A model generated the notes under the pieces. That model searched no databases and had not been told where the DNA came from. It was given only the letters and a program-made list of their open reading frames with translations. Shown here one piece after another: positions 38,473 to 53,100 of a stretch of 64,000 nucleotides of DNA. Source of the DNA: Antedon bifida (taxonomy: Eukaryota; Echinodermata; Crinoidea; Comatulida; Antedonidae). The translations under genes were made by a program, and so were the position numbers. Every line of letters begins with the position of its first letter. The first letter of the stretch is position 1. The stretch is from assembly GCA_963402885.1 (NCBI GenBank), contig OY727095.1, positions 25,177,001 to 25,241,000 of the forward strand, read 5' to 3'.

Positions 38473-39743
38473 ATTGGACAACTCGTACCCGATTAATTTG
38501 GACAACTTGTACCTAATAATGTGGCTAAATCATACCTGATTAAATTGGACAACTCGTACCCGATTAATTTGGACATCTCGTACCTAATTAATTTGGACAA
38601 CTCGTACCTAATTAATTTGGCTAAATCGTACCTGATTAATTTGGACAACTCGTACCTGATTATTTGGACAACTCGTACCTGATTAATTTGGACATTTGTA
38701 CCTAATAATTTGGTTAAATCATACCTGATTAATTTGGACAACTCGTACCTAATTAAATTGGACAACTCGTACCTAATTAATTTGGCTAACTCGTACCTAA
38801 TTAATTTGGCTAACTCGTACCTGATTAATTTGGACAACTCGTACCTGATTATTTGGACAACTCGTACCTGATTAATTTGGACATTTGTACCTAATAATTT
38901 GGCTAAATCATACCTGATTAATTTGGACAACTCGTACCTAATTAAATTGGACAACTCGTACCTAATTAATTTGGCTAACTCGTACCTGATTAATTTGGAC
39001 AACTCGTACCTGATTATTTAGACAATTCGTACCTGATTAATTTGGACAACTCGTACCTAATAATTTGGCTAAATCATACCTGATTAATTTGGACAACTCG
39101 TACCTAATTAATTTGGACAACTCGTCACTAATTAATTTGGCTAACTCGTACCTGATTAATTTGGACAACTCGTACCTTATTAATTTGGACAACTGGTACC
39201 TGATTATTTGGACAACTCGTACCTGATTAATTTGGACAACTCGTACCTAATTAAATTGGACAACTCGTACCTAATTAAATTGGACAACTCGTACCCGATT
39301 AATTTGGACAACTCGTACCTAATTAAATTGAACAACTCGTACCCCATTAATTTGGACAACTCGTACCTAATAATTTGACTAAATCATACCCGATTAATTT
39401 GGACAACTCGTACCTAATTAAATTGGACAACTCGTACCTAAATAATTTGGCTAACTCGTACCTGATTAATTTGGACAACTCGTACCTGATTAATTTGGAC
39501 AACTCGTACCTGATTATTTGGACAATTCGTACCTGATTAATTTGGACAACTCGTACCTAATAATTTGGCTAAATCATACCTGATTAATTTGGACAACTCG
39601 TACCTAATTAAATTGGACAACTCATACCTAATTAATTTGGCTAACTCGTACCTGATTAATTTGGACAACTCGTACCTGATTAATTTGGACAACTCGTACC
39701 TGATTAATTTGGACAACTCGTACCTAATAATTTGGCTAAATCA

Positions 39744-42700
39744 TACCTGATTAATTTGGACAACTCGTACCTAATTAAATTGGACAACTCGTACCCGATT
39801 AATTTGGACAACTCGTACCTAATAATTTGGCTAAATCATACCTGATTAATTTGGACAACTCGTACCTAATTAAATTGGACAACTCGTACCCGATTAATTT
39901 GGACAACTCGTACCTAATTAATTTGGCTAACTCGTACCTGATTAATTTGGACAACTCGTACCTGATTATTTGGACAACTCGTACCTGATTAATTTGGACA
40001 ACTCGTACCTAATAATTTGGCTAAATCATACCTGATTAATTTGGACAACTCGTACCTAATTAAATTGGACAACTCGTACCCGATTAATTTGGACAACTCG
40101 TACCTAATAATTTGGCTAAATCATACCTGATTAATTTGGACAACTCGTACCTAATTAAATTGGACAACTCGTACCCGATTAATTTGGACAACTCGTACCT
40201 AATAATTTGGCTAAATCATACCTGATTAATTTGGACAACTCGTACCTAATTAAATTGGACAACTAATACCCGATTAATTTGGACAACTCGTACTTAATTA
40301 ATTTGGACAACTCGTACCTAATTAATTTGGCTAACTCGTACCTGATTAATTTGGACAACTCGTACCTGATTATTTGGACAATTCGTACCTGATTAATTTG
40401 GACAACTCGTACCTAATAATTTGGCTAAATCATACCTGATTAATTTGGACAACTCGTACCTAATTAAATTGGACAACCCGTACCTAATTAATTTGGCTAA
40501 CTCGTACCTGATTAATTTGGACAATTCGTACCTGATTAATTTGGACAACTCGTACCTGATTATTTGGACAACTCGTACCTAATTATTTGGACAACTCGTA
40601 CCTGATTAATTTGGACAACTCGTACCTAATATTTTGGCTAAATCATACCTGATTAATTTGGACAACTCGTACCTAATTAAATTGGACAACTCGTACCTAA
40701 TTAATTTGGCTAACTCGTACCTGATTAATTTGGACAACTCGTACCTAATAATTTGGCTAAATCATACCTGATTAATTTGGACAACTCGTACCTAATTAAA
40801 TTGGACAACTCGTACCTAATTAATTTGGCTAACTCGTACCTGATTAATTTGGACAACTCGTACCTGATTAAATTGGACAACTCTTACCTGATTATTTGGA
40901 CAACTCGTACCTGATTAATTTGGACAACTCGTACCTAATAATTTGGCTAAATCATACCTGATTAATTTGGACAACTCGTACCTAATTAAATTGGACAACT
41001 CGTTCCCGATTAATTTGGACAACTCGTACCTAATAATTTGGCTAAATCAAACCTGATTAATTTGGACAACTCGTACCTAATTAAATTCGACAAGTCGTAC
41101 CCGATTAATTTGGACAACTCGTACCTAATTATTTTGGACAACTCGTACCTAATTAATTTGAACAACTCGTACCTGATTATTTGAACAACTCGTACCTGAT
41201 TAATTTGGACAACTCGTACCTGATTAATTTGGACAACTCGTACCTAATAATTTGGCTAAATCATACCTGATTAATTTGGACAACTCGTACCTAATTAAAT
41301 TGGACAACTCGTACCCGATTAATTTGGACAACTCGTACCTAATAATGTGGCTAAATCATACCTGATTAATTTGGACAACTCGTACCTAATTAAATTGGAC
41401 AACTCGTACCCGATTAATTTGGACAACTAGTACCTAATTAATTTGGACAACTCGTACCTAATTAATTTGGCGAACTCGTACCTGAATAATTTGGACAACT
41501 CGTACCTGATTATTTGGACAACTCGTACCTGATTAATTTGGACAACTCGTACCTAATAATTTGGCTAAATCATACCTGATTAATTTGGACAACTCGTACC
41601 TAATTAAATTGGACAACTCGTACCTAATTAATTTGGCTAACTCGTACCTGATTAATTTGGACAACTCGTACCTGATTATTTGGACAATTCGTACCTGATT
41701 AATTTGGACAACTCGTACCTAATAATTTGGCTAAATCATACCTGATTAATTTGGACAACTCGTACCTAATTAAATTGGACAACTCGTACCTAATTAATTT
41801 GGCTAACTCGTACCTGATTAATTTGGACAACTCGTACCTTATTAATTTGGACAACTCGTACCTGATTATTTGGACAACTCGTACCCGATTAATTTGGACA
41901 ACTCGTACCTAATTAAATTGGACAACTCGTACCTAATTAAATTGGACAACTCGTACCCGATTAATTTGGACAACTCGTACCTAATTAAATTGGACAACTC
42001 GTACCTAAATAATTTGGCTAACTCGTACCTGATTAATTTGGACAATTCGTACCTGATTAATTTGGACAACTCGTACCTGATTATTTGGACAATTCGTACC
42101 TGATTAATTTGGACAACTCGTACCTAATAATTTGGCTAAATCATACCTGATTAATTTGGACAACTCGTACCTAATTAATTTGGCTAACTCGTACCTGATT
42201 AATTTGGACAACTCGTACCTGATTAATTTGGACAACTCGTACCTGATTAATTTGGACAACTCGTACCTGATTAATTTGGACAACTCGTACCTGATTAATT
42301 TGGACAACTCGTACCTAATAATTTGGCTAAATCATACCTGATTAATTTGGACAACTCGTACCTAATTAAATTGGACAACTCGTACCTGATTAATTTGGAC
42401 AACTTGTACCTAATAATTTGGCTAAATCATAACTGATTAATTTGGACAACTCGTACCTAATTAAATTGGACAACTCGTACCCGATTAATTTGGACAACTC
42501 GTACCTAATTAATTTGGACAACTCGTACCTAATTAATTTGGCTAACTCGTACCTGATTAATTTGGCTAACTCGTACCTGATTAATTTGGACAACTCGTAC
42601 CTGACTATTTGGACAACTTGTACCTGATTAATTTGGACAACTCGTACCTAATAATTTGGCTAAATCATACCTGATTAATTTGGACAACTCGTACCTAATT

Positions 42701-45700
42701 AATTTGGCTAACTCGTACCTGATTAATTTGGACAACTCGTACCTTATTATTTGGACAATTCGTACCTGATTAATTTGGACAACTCGTACCTAATAATTTG
42801 GCTAAATCATACCTGATTAATTTGGACAACTCGTACCTAATTAAATTGGACAACTCGTACCTAATTAATTTGGCTAACTCGTACCTGATTAATTTGGACA
42901 ACTTGTACCTGATTAATTTGGCTGAATCATACCTGATTAATTTGGATAACTCGTACCTAATTAATTTGGACAACACGTACCTGATTAATTTAGCTAACTC
43001 GTACCTGATTTATTTGGACAACTCGTACCTAATTAAATTGAAAAACTCGTACCTGATTAATTTGGACAACTCGTACCTGATTAATTTGGACAACTCGTAC
43101 CTGATTATTTGGACAACTCGTACCTATTAATTTGGCTAAATCATACCTGATTAATTTGGACAACTCGTACCTAATTAAATTGGACAACTCGTACCTTATT
43201 AATTTGGACAACTCGTACCTGATTATTTGGACAACTCGTACCCGATTAATTTGGACAACTCGTACCTAATTAAATTGGACAACTCGTACCCGATTAATTT
43301 GGACAACTCGTACCTAATTAAATTGGACAACTCGTACCCGATTAATTTGGACAACTCGTACCTAATTAAATTGGACAACTCGTACCTAAATAATTTGGCT
43401 AACTCATACCTGATTAATTTGGACAACTCGTACCTGATTAATTTGGACAACTCGTACCTGATTATTTGGACAATTCGTACCTGATTAATTTGGACAACTC
43501 GTACCTGATTATTTGGACAATTCGTACCTGATTAATTTGGACAACTCGTACCTAATAATTTGGCTAAATCATACCTGATTAATTTGGACAACTCGTACCT
43601 AATTAATTTGGCTAACTCGTACCTGATTAATTTGGACAACTCGTACCTGATTAATTTGGACAACTCGTACCTGATTATTTTGGACAACTCGTACCTAATA
43701 ATTTGGCTAAATCATACCTGATTAATTTAGACAACTCGTACCTAATTAAATTGGACAACTCGTACCTGATTAATTTGGACAACTTGTACCTAATTAAATT
43801 GGACAACTCGTACCCGATTAATTTGGACAACTCGTACCTAATTAATTTGGACAACTCGTACCTAATTAATTTGGACAACTCGTACCTGATTATTTGGACA
43901 ACTTGTACCTGATTAATTTGGACAATTCGTACCTAATAATTTGGCTAAATCATACCTGATTAATTTGGACAACTCGTACCTAATTAATTTGGCTAACTCG
44001 TACCTGATTAATTTGGACAACTCGTACCTTATTATTTGGACAATTCGTACCTGATTAATTTGGACAACTCGTACCTAATAATTTGGCTAAATCATACCTG
44101 ATTAATTTGGACAACTCGTACCTAATTAAATTGGCTAACTCGTACCTGATTAATTTGGACAACTCGTACCTTATTATTTGGACAACTCGTACCTGATTAA
44201 TTTGGACAACTCGTACCTGATTAATTTGGACAACTTGTACCTGATTAATTTGGCTAAATCATACCTGATTAATTTGGATAACTCGTACCTAATTAATTTG
44301 GACAACTTGTACCTGATTAATTTAGCTAACTCGTACCTGATTTATTTGGACAACTCGTACCTAATTAAATTGAAAAACTCGTACCTGATTAATTTGGACA
44401 ACTCGTACCTGATTAATTTGGACAACTCGTACCTAATAATTTGGCTAAATCATACCTGATTAATTTGGACAACTCGTACCTAATTAAATTGGACAACTCG
44501 TACCCGATTAATTTGGACAACTCGTACCTGATTAATTTAAACAACTCGTACCTAATTAATTTGGCTAAATCATACCTGATTAATTTGGACAACTCGTACC
44601 TAATTAAATTGAAAAACTCGTACCTGATTAATTTGGACAACTCGTACCTAATTATTTGGACAACTCGTACCTGATTAATTTGGACAACTCGTACCTGATT
44701 AATTTGGACAACTCGTACCTAATAATTTGGCTAAATCATACCTGATTAATTTGGACAACTCGTATCTAATTAAATTGGACAACTCGTACCCGATTAATTT
44801 GGACAACTCGTACCTAATTAAATTGAACAACTCGTACCCCATTAATTTGGACAACTCGTACCTAATAATTTGGCTAAATCATACCCGATTAATTTGGACA
44901 ACTCGTACCTAATTAAATTGGACAACTCGTACCTAAATAATTTGGCTAACTCGTACCTGATTAATTTGGACAAATCGTACCTGATTAATTTGGACAACTC
45001 GTACCTGATTATTTGGACAATTCGTACCTGATTAATTTGGACAACTCGTACCTAATAATTTGGCTAAATCATACCTGATTAATTTGGAAAACTCGTACCT
45101 AATTAAATTGGACAACTCGTACCTAATTAATTTGGCTAACTCGTACCTGATTAATTTGGACAACTCGTACCTGATTAATTTGGACAACTCGTACCTGATT
45201 AATTTGGACAACTCGTACCTAATAATTTGGCTAAATCATACCTGATTAATTTGGACAACTCGTACCTAATTAAATTGGACAACTCGTACCTAATAATTTG
45301 GCTAAATCATACCTGATTAATTTGGACAACTCGTACCTAATTAAATTGGACAACTCGTACCCGATTAATTTGGACAACTCGTACCTAATTAATTTGGCTA
45401 ACTCATACCTGATTAATTTGGACAACTCGTATCTGATTATTTGGACAACTCGTACCTAATAATTTGGCTAAATCATACCTGATTAATTTGGACAACTCGT
45501 ACCTAATTAAATTGGACAACTTGTACCTAATTAATTTGTCTAACTCGTACCTGAATAATTTGGACAACTCATACCTGATTATTTGGACAATTCGTACCTG
45601 ATTAATTTGGACAACTCGTACCTAATAATTTGGCTAAATCATACCTGATTAATTTGGACAAATCGTACCTAATTAAATTGGACAACTCGTACCTAATTAA

Positions 45701-48700
45701 TTTGGCTAACTCGTACCTGATTAATTTGGACAACTCGTACCTGATTATTTGGACAACTTGTACCTGATTAATTTGGACAACTCGTACCTAATAATTTGGC
45801 TAAACCATACCTGATTAATTTGGATAACTCGTACCTAATTAATTCGGACAACTCGTACCTGATTAATTTAGCTAACTCGTACCTGATTTATTTGGACAAC
45901 TCGTACCTGATTAATTTGGACAACTCGTACCTGATTATTTGGACAACTCGAACCTGATTAATTTGGACAACTCGTACCTAATAATTTGGCTAAATCATAC
46001 CTGATTAATTTGGACAACTCGTACCTAATTAAATTGGACAACTCGTACCTAATTAATTTGGCTAACTCGTACCTGAATAATTTGGACAACTCGTACCTGA
46101 TTATTTGGACAACTTGTACCTGATTAATTTGGACAACTCGTACCTAATTAATTTGGACAACTCGTACCTGATTAATTTAGCTAACTCGTACCTGATTTAT
46201 TTGGACAACTCGTACCTAATTAAATTGAAAAACTTGTACCTGATTAATTTGGACAATTCGTACCTGATTAATTTGGACAACTCGTACCTAATTATTTGGA
46301 CAACTCGTACCTGATTAATTTGGACAACTCGTACCTAATAATTTGGACAACTCGTACCTGATTAATTTAGCTAACTCGTACCTGATTTATTTGGACAACT
46401 CGTACCTAATTAAATTGAAAAACTCGTACCTGATTAATTTGGACAACTCGTACCTGATTAATTTGGACAACTCGTACCTAATTATTTGGACAACTCGTAC
46501 CTGATTACTTTGGACAACTCGTACCTAATAATTTGGCTAAATCATACCTGATTAATTTGGACAACTCGTACCTAATTAAATTGGACAACTCGTACCCGAT
46601 TAATTTGGACAACTCGTACCCCATTAATTTGGACAACTCGTACCTAATAATTTCGCTAAATCATACCCGATTAATTTGGACAACTCGTACCTAATTAAAT
46701 TGGACAACTCGTACCTAAATAATTTGGCTAACTCGTACCTGATTAATTTGGACAAATCGTACCTGATTAATTTGGACAACTCGTACCTGATTAATTTGGA
46801 CAACTCGTACCTAATTAATTTGGACAACTCGTACCTGATTAATTTAGCTAACTCGTACCTGATTTATTTGGACAACTCGTACCTAATTAAATTGAAAAAC
46901 TCGTACCTGATTAATTTAGACAACTCGTACCTGATTAATTTGGACAACTCGTACCTAATTATTTGGACAACTCGTACCTGATTAATTTGGACAACTCGTA
47001 CCTAATAATTTTGCTAAATCATACCTGATTAATTTGGACAACTCGTACCTAATTAAATTGGACAACTCGTACCCGATTAATTTGGACAACTCGTACCTAA
47101 TTAAATTGAACAACTCGTACCCCATTAATTTGGACAACTCGTACCTAATAATTTGGCTAAATCATACCCGATTAATTTGGACAACTCGTACCTAATTAAA
47201 TTGGACAACTCGTACCTGAATAATTTGGCTAACTCGTACCTGATTATTTGGACAACTTGTACCTGATTAATTTGGACAACTCGTACCTAATTAATTTGGA
47301 CAACTCGTACCTGATTAATTTAGCTAACTCGTACCTGATTTATTTGGACAACTCGTACCTAATTAAATTGAAAAACTCGTACCTGATTAATTTGGACAAC
47401 TCGTACCTGATTAATTTGGACAACTCGTACCTAATTATTTGGACAACTCGTACCTGATTAATTTGGACAACTCGTACCTGATTAATTTGGACAACTCGTA
47501 CCTAATAATTTGGCTAAATCATACCTGATTAATTTGGACAACTCGTACCTAATTAAATTGGACAACTCGTACCCGATTAATTTGGACAACTCGTACCTAA
47601 TTAAATTGAACAACTCGTACCCCATTAATTTGGACAACTCGTACCTAATAATTTGGCTAAATCATACCCGATTAATTTGGACAACTCGTACCTAATTAAA
47701 TTGGACAACTCGTACCTAAATAATTTGGCTAACTCGTACCTGATTAATTTGGACAACTCGTACCTGATTATTTGGACAATTCGTACCTGATTAATTTGGA
47801 CAACTCGTACCTAATAATTTGGCTAAATCATACCTGATTAATTTGGAAAACTCGTACCTAATTAAATTGGACAACTCGTACCTAATTAATTTGGCTAACT
47901 CGTACCTGATTAATTTGGACAACTCGTACCTGATTAATTTGGACAACTCGTACCTGATTAATTTGGACAACTCGTACCTAATAATTTGGCTAAATCATAC
48001 CTGATTAATTTGGACAACTCGTACCTAATTAAATTGGACAACTCGTACCTAATAATTTGGCTAAATCATACCTGATTAATTTGGACAACTCGTACCTAAT
48101 TAAATTGGACAACTCGTACCCGATTAATTTGGACAACTCGTACCTAATTAATTTGGCTAACTCGTACCTGATTAATTTGGACAACTCGTATCTGATTATT
48201 TGGACAACTCGTACCTAATAATTTGGCTAAATCATACCTGATTAATTTGGACAACTCGTACCTAATTAAATTGGACAACTTGTACCTAATTAATTTGTCT
48301 AACTCGTACCTGAATAATTTGGACAACTCGTACCTGATTATTTGGACAATTCGTACCTGATTAATTTGGACAACTCGTACCTAATAATTTGGCTAAATCA
48401 TACCTGATTAATTTGGACAAATCGTACCTAATTAAATTGGACAACTCCTACCTAATTAATTTGGCTAACTCGTACCTGATTAATTTGGACAACTCGTACC
48501 TGATTATTTGGACAACTTGTACCTGATTAATTTGGACAACTCGTACCTAATAATTTGGCTAAACCATACCTGATTAATTTGGATAACTCGTACCTAATTA
48601 ATTCGGACAACTCGTACCTGATTAATTTAGCTAACTCGTACCTGATTTATTTGGACAACTCGTACCTGATTAATTTGGACAACTCGTACCTGATTATTTG

Positions 48701-50105
48701 GACAACTCGTACCTGATTAATTTGGACAACTCGTACCTAATAATTTGGCTAAATCATACCTGATTAATTTGGACAACTCGTACCTAATTAAATTGGACAA
48801 CTCGTACCTAATTAATTTGGCTAACTCGTACCTGAATAATTTGGACAACTCGTACCTGATTATTTGGACAACTTGTACCTGATTAATTTGGACAACTCGT
48901 ACCTAATTAATTTGGACAACTCGTACCTGATTAATTTGGACAACTCGTACCTAATTAAATTGGACAACTCGTACCTAATTAATTTGGCTAACTCGTACCT
49001 GATTAATTTGGACAACTCGTACCTGATTATTTGGACAACTTGTACCTGATTAATTTGGACAACTCGTACCTAATAATTTGGCTAAACCATGCCTGATTAA
49101 TTTGGATAACTCGTACCTAATTAATTTGGACAACTCGTACCTGATTAATTTAGCTAACTCGTACCTGATTTATTTGGACAACTCGTACCTGATTATTTGG
49201 ACAACTCGTACCTGATTAATTTGGACAACTCGTACCTAATAATTTGGCTAAATCATACCTGATTAATTTGGACAACTCGTACCTAATTAAATTGGACAAC
49301 TCGTACCTAATTAATTTGGCTAACTCGTACCTGAATAATTTGGACAACTCGTACCTGATTATTTGGACAACTTGTACCTGATTAATTTGGACAACTCGTA
49401 CCTAATTAATTTGGACAACTCGTACCTGATTAATTTAGCTAACTCGTACCTGATTTATTTGGACAACTCGTACCTAATTAAATTGAAAAACTCGTACCTG
49501 ATTAATTTGGAAAACTCGTACCTGATTAATTTAGCTAACTCGTACCTGATTTATTTGGACAACTCGTACCTGATTATTTGGACAACTCGTACCTGATTAA
49601 TTTGGACAACTCGTACCTAATTAAATTGGACAACTCGTACCCGATTAATTTGGACAACTCGTACCTAATTAAATTGAACAACTCGTACCCCATTAATTTG
49701 GACAACTCGTACCTAATAATTTGGCTAAATCATACCCGATTAATTTGGACAACTCGTACCTAATTAAATTGGACAACTCGTACCTAAATAATTTGGCTAA
49801 CTCGTACCTGATTAATTTGGACAACTCGTACCTGATTAATTTGGACAACTCGTACCTGATTATTTGGACAATTCGTACCTGATTAATTTGGACAACTAGT
49901 ACCTAATAATTTGGCTAAATCATACCTGATTAATTTGGAAAACTCGTACCTAATTAAATTGGACAACTCGTACCTAATTAATTTGGCTAACTCGTACCTG
50001 ATTAATTTGGACAACTTGTACCTAAATAATTTGGCTAACTCGTACCTGATTAATTTGGACAACTCGTACCTGATTAATTTGGACAACTCGTACCTGATTA
50101 TTTGG
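39744..50105. repeat. ~10.4-kb satellite duplication, copy 1
   Basis: This block aligns with 50161-60498. The offset is 10,417 bp up to about 42310 and 10,393 bp after about 42390, because copy 2 lacks one 24-bp monomer there. Rare landmarks pair up: AACTAATACCC at 40261 and 50678, GGCTGAATCATACC at about 42921 and 53314. The copies differ at several single bases seen by eye, for example near 39769, 41427, 44148 and 48450. Confidence 0.85.
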
Positions 50106-50160
50106 CTAACTCGTCCCTGATTAATTTGGACAACTCGTACCTGATTATTTGGACAACTTG
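50106..50160. repeat. Junction segment between the 10.4-kb copies
   Basis: About 50101-50193 matches 63610-63702 over some 92 bp, including two copies of the rare CTCGTCCCT variant that I see nowhere else. The junction is therefore not a simple end-to-end join of the two copies. Confidence 0.6.
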
Positions 50161-53100
50161 TACCTGATTAATTTGGACAACTCGTCCCTAATTAAATTGG
50201 ACAACTCGTACCCGATTAATTTGGACAACTCGTACCTAATAATTTGGCTAAATCATACCTGATTAATTTGGACAACTCGTACCTAATTAAATTGGACAAC
50301 TCGTACCCGATTAATTTGGACAACTCGTACCTAATTAATTTGGCTAACTCGTACCTGATTAATTTGGACAACTCGTACCTGATTATTTGGACAACTCGTA
50401 CCTGATTAATTTGGACAACTCGTACCTAATAATTTGGCTAAATCATACCTGATTAATTTGGACAACTCGTACCTAATTAAATTGGACAACTCGTACCCGA
50501 TTAATTTGGACAACTCGTACCTAATAATTTGGCTAAATCATACCTGATTAATTTGGACAACTCGTACCTAATTAAATTGGACAACTCGTACCCGATTAAT
50601 TTGGACAACTCGTACCTAATAATTTGGCTAAATCATACCTGATTAATTTGGACAACTCGTACCTAATTAAATTGGACAACTAATACCCGATTAATTTGGA
50701 CAACTCGTACTTAATTAATTTGGACAACTCGTACCTAATTAATTTGGCTAACTCGTACCTGATTAATTTGGACAACTCGTACCTGATTATTTGGACAATT
50801 CGTACCTGATTAATTTGGACAACTCGTACCTAATAATTTGGCTAAATCATACCTGATTAATTTGGACAACTCGTACCTAATTAAATTGGACAACCCGTAC
50901 CTAATTAATTTGGCTAACTCGTACCTGATTAATTTGGACAATTCGTACCTGATTAATTTGGACAACTCGTACCTGATTATTTGGACAACTCGTACCTAAT
51001 TATTTGGACAACTCGTACCTGATTAATTTGGACAACTCGTACCTAATATTTTGGCTAAATCATACCTGATTAATTTGGACAACTCGTACCTAATTAAATT
51101 GGACAACTCGTACCTAATTAATTTGGCTAACTCGTACCTGATTAATTTGGACAACTCGTACCTAATAATTTGGCTAAATCATACCTGATTAATTTGGACA
51201 ACTCGTACCTAATTAAATTGGACAACTCGTACCTAATTAATTTGGCTAACTCGTACCTGATTAATTTGGACAACTCGTACCTGATTAAATTGGACAACTC
51301 TTACCTGATTATTTGGACAACTCGTACCTGATTAATTTGGACAACTCGTACCTAATAATTTGGCTAAATCATACCTGATTAATTTGGACAACTCGTACCT
51401 AATTAAATTGGACAACTCGTACCCGATTAATTTGGACAACTCGTACCTAATAATTTGGCTAAATCAAACCTGATTAATTTGGACAACTCGTACCTAATTA
51501 AATTCGACAAGTCGTACCCGATTAATTTGGACAACTCGTACCTAATTATTTTGGACAACTCGTACCTAATTAATTTGAACAACTCGTACCTGATTATTTG
51601 AACAACTCGTACCTGATTAATTTGGACAACTCGTACCTGATTAATTTGGACAACTCGTACCTAATAATTTGGCTAAATCATACCTGATTAATTTGGACAA
51701 CTCGTACCTAATTAAATTGGACAACTCGTACCCGATTAATTTGGACAACTCGTACCTAATAATGTGGCTAAATCATACCTGATTAATTTGGACACCTCGT
51801 ACCTAATTAAATTGGACAACTCGTACCCGATTAATTTGGACAACTCGTACCTAATTAATTTGGACAACTCGTACCTAATTAATTTGGCGAACTCGTACCT
51901 GAATAATTTGGACAACTCGTACCTGATTATTTGGACAACTCGTACCTGATTAATTTGGACAACTCGTACCTAATAATTTGGCTAAATCATACCTGATTAA
52001 TTTGGACAACTCGTACCTAATTAAATTGGACAACTCGTACCTAATTAATTTGGCTAACTCGTACCTGATTAATTTGGACAACTCGTACCTGATTATTTGG
52101 ACAATTCGTACCTGATTAATTTGGACAACTCGTACCTAATAATTTGGCTAAATCATACCTGATTAATTTGGACAACTCGTACCTAATTAAATTGGACAAC
52201 TCGTACCTAATTAATTTGGCTAACTCGTACCTGATTAATTTGGACAACTCGTACCTTATTAATTTGGACAACTCGTACCTGATTATTTGGACAACTCGTA
52301 CCCGATTAATTTGGACAACTCGTACCTAATTAAATTGGACAACTCGTACCTAATTAAATTGGACAACTCGTACCCGATTAATTTGGACAACTCGTACCTA
52401 ATTAAATTGGACAACTCGTACCTAAATAATTTGGCTAACTCGTACCTGATTAATTTGGACAATTCGTACCTGATTAATTTGGACAACTCGTACCTGATTA
52501 TTTGGACAATTCGTACCTGATTAATTTGGACAACTCGTACCTAATAATTTGGCTAAATCATACCTGATTAATTTGGACAACTCGTACCTAATTAATTTGG
52601 CTAACTCGTACCTGATTAATTTGGACAACTCGTACCTGATTAATTTGGACAACTCGTACCTGATTAATTTGGACAACTCGTACCTGATTAATTTGGACAA
52701 CTCGTACCTGATTAATTTGGACAACTCGTACCTAATAATTTGGCTAAATCATACCTGATTAATTTGGACAACTCGTACCTGATTAATTTGGACAACTTGT
52801 ACCTAATAATTTGGCTAAATCATAACTGATTAATTTGGACAACTCGTACCTAATTAAATTGGACAACTCGTACCCGATTAATTTGGACAACTCGTACCTA
52901 ATTAATTTGGACAACTCGTACCTAATTAATTTGGCTAACTCGTACCTGATTAATTTGGCTAACTCGTACCTGATTAATTTGGACAACTCGTACCTGACTA
53001 TTTGGACAACTTGTACCTGATTAATTTGGACAACTCGTACCTAATAATTTGGCTAAATCATACCTGATTAATTTGGACAACTCGTACCTAATTAATTTGG

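Noticed and set aside
38493-39002. 169-codon minus-strand open frame as a gene
   Set aside because: It translates only the satellite (SKLIRYEL octads) and ends where monomer length changes.
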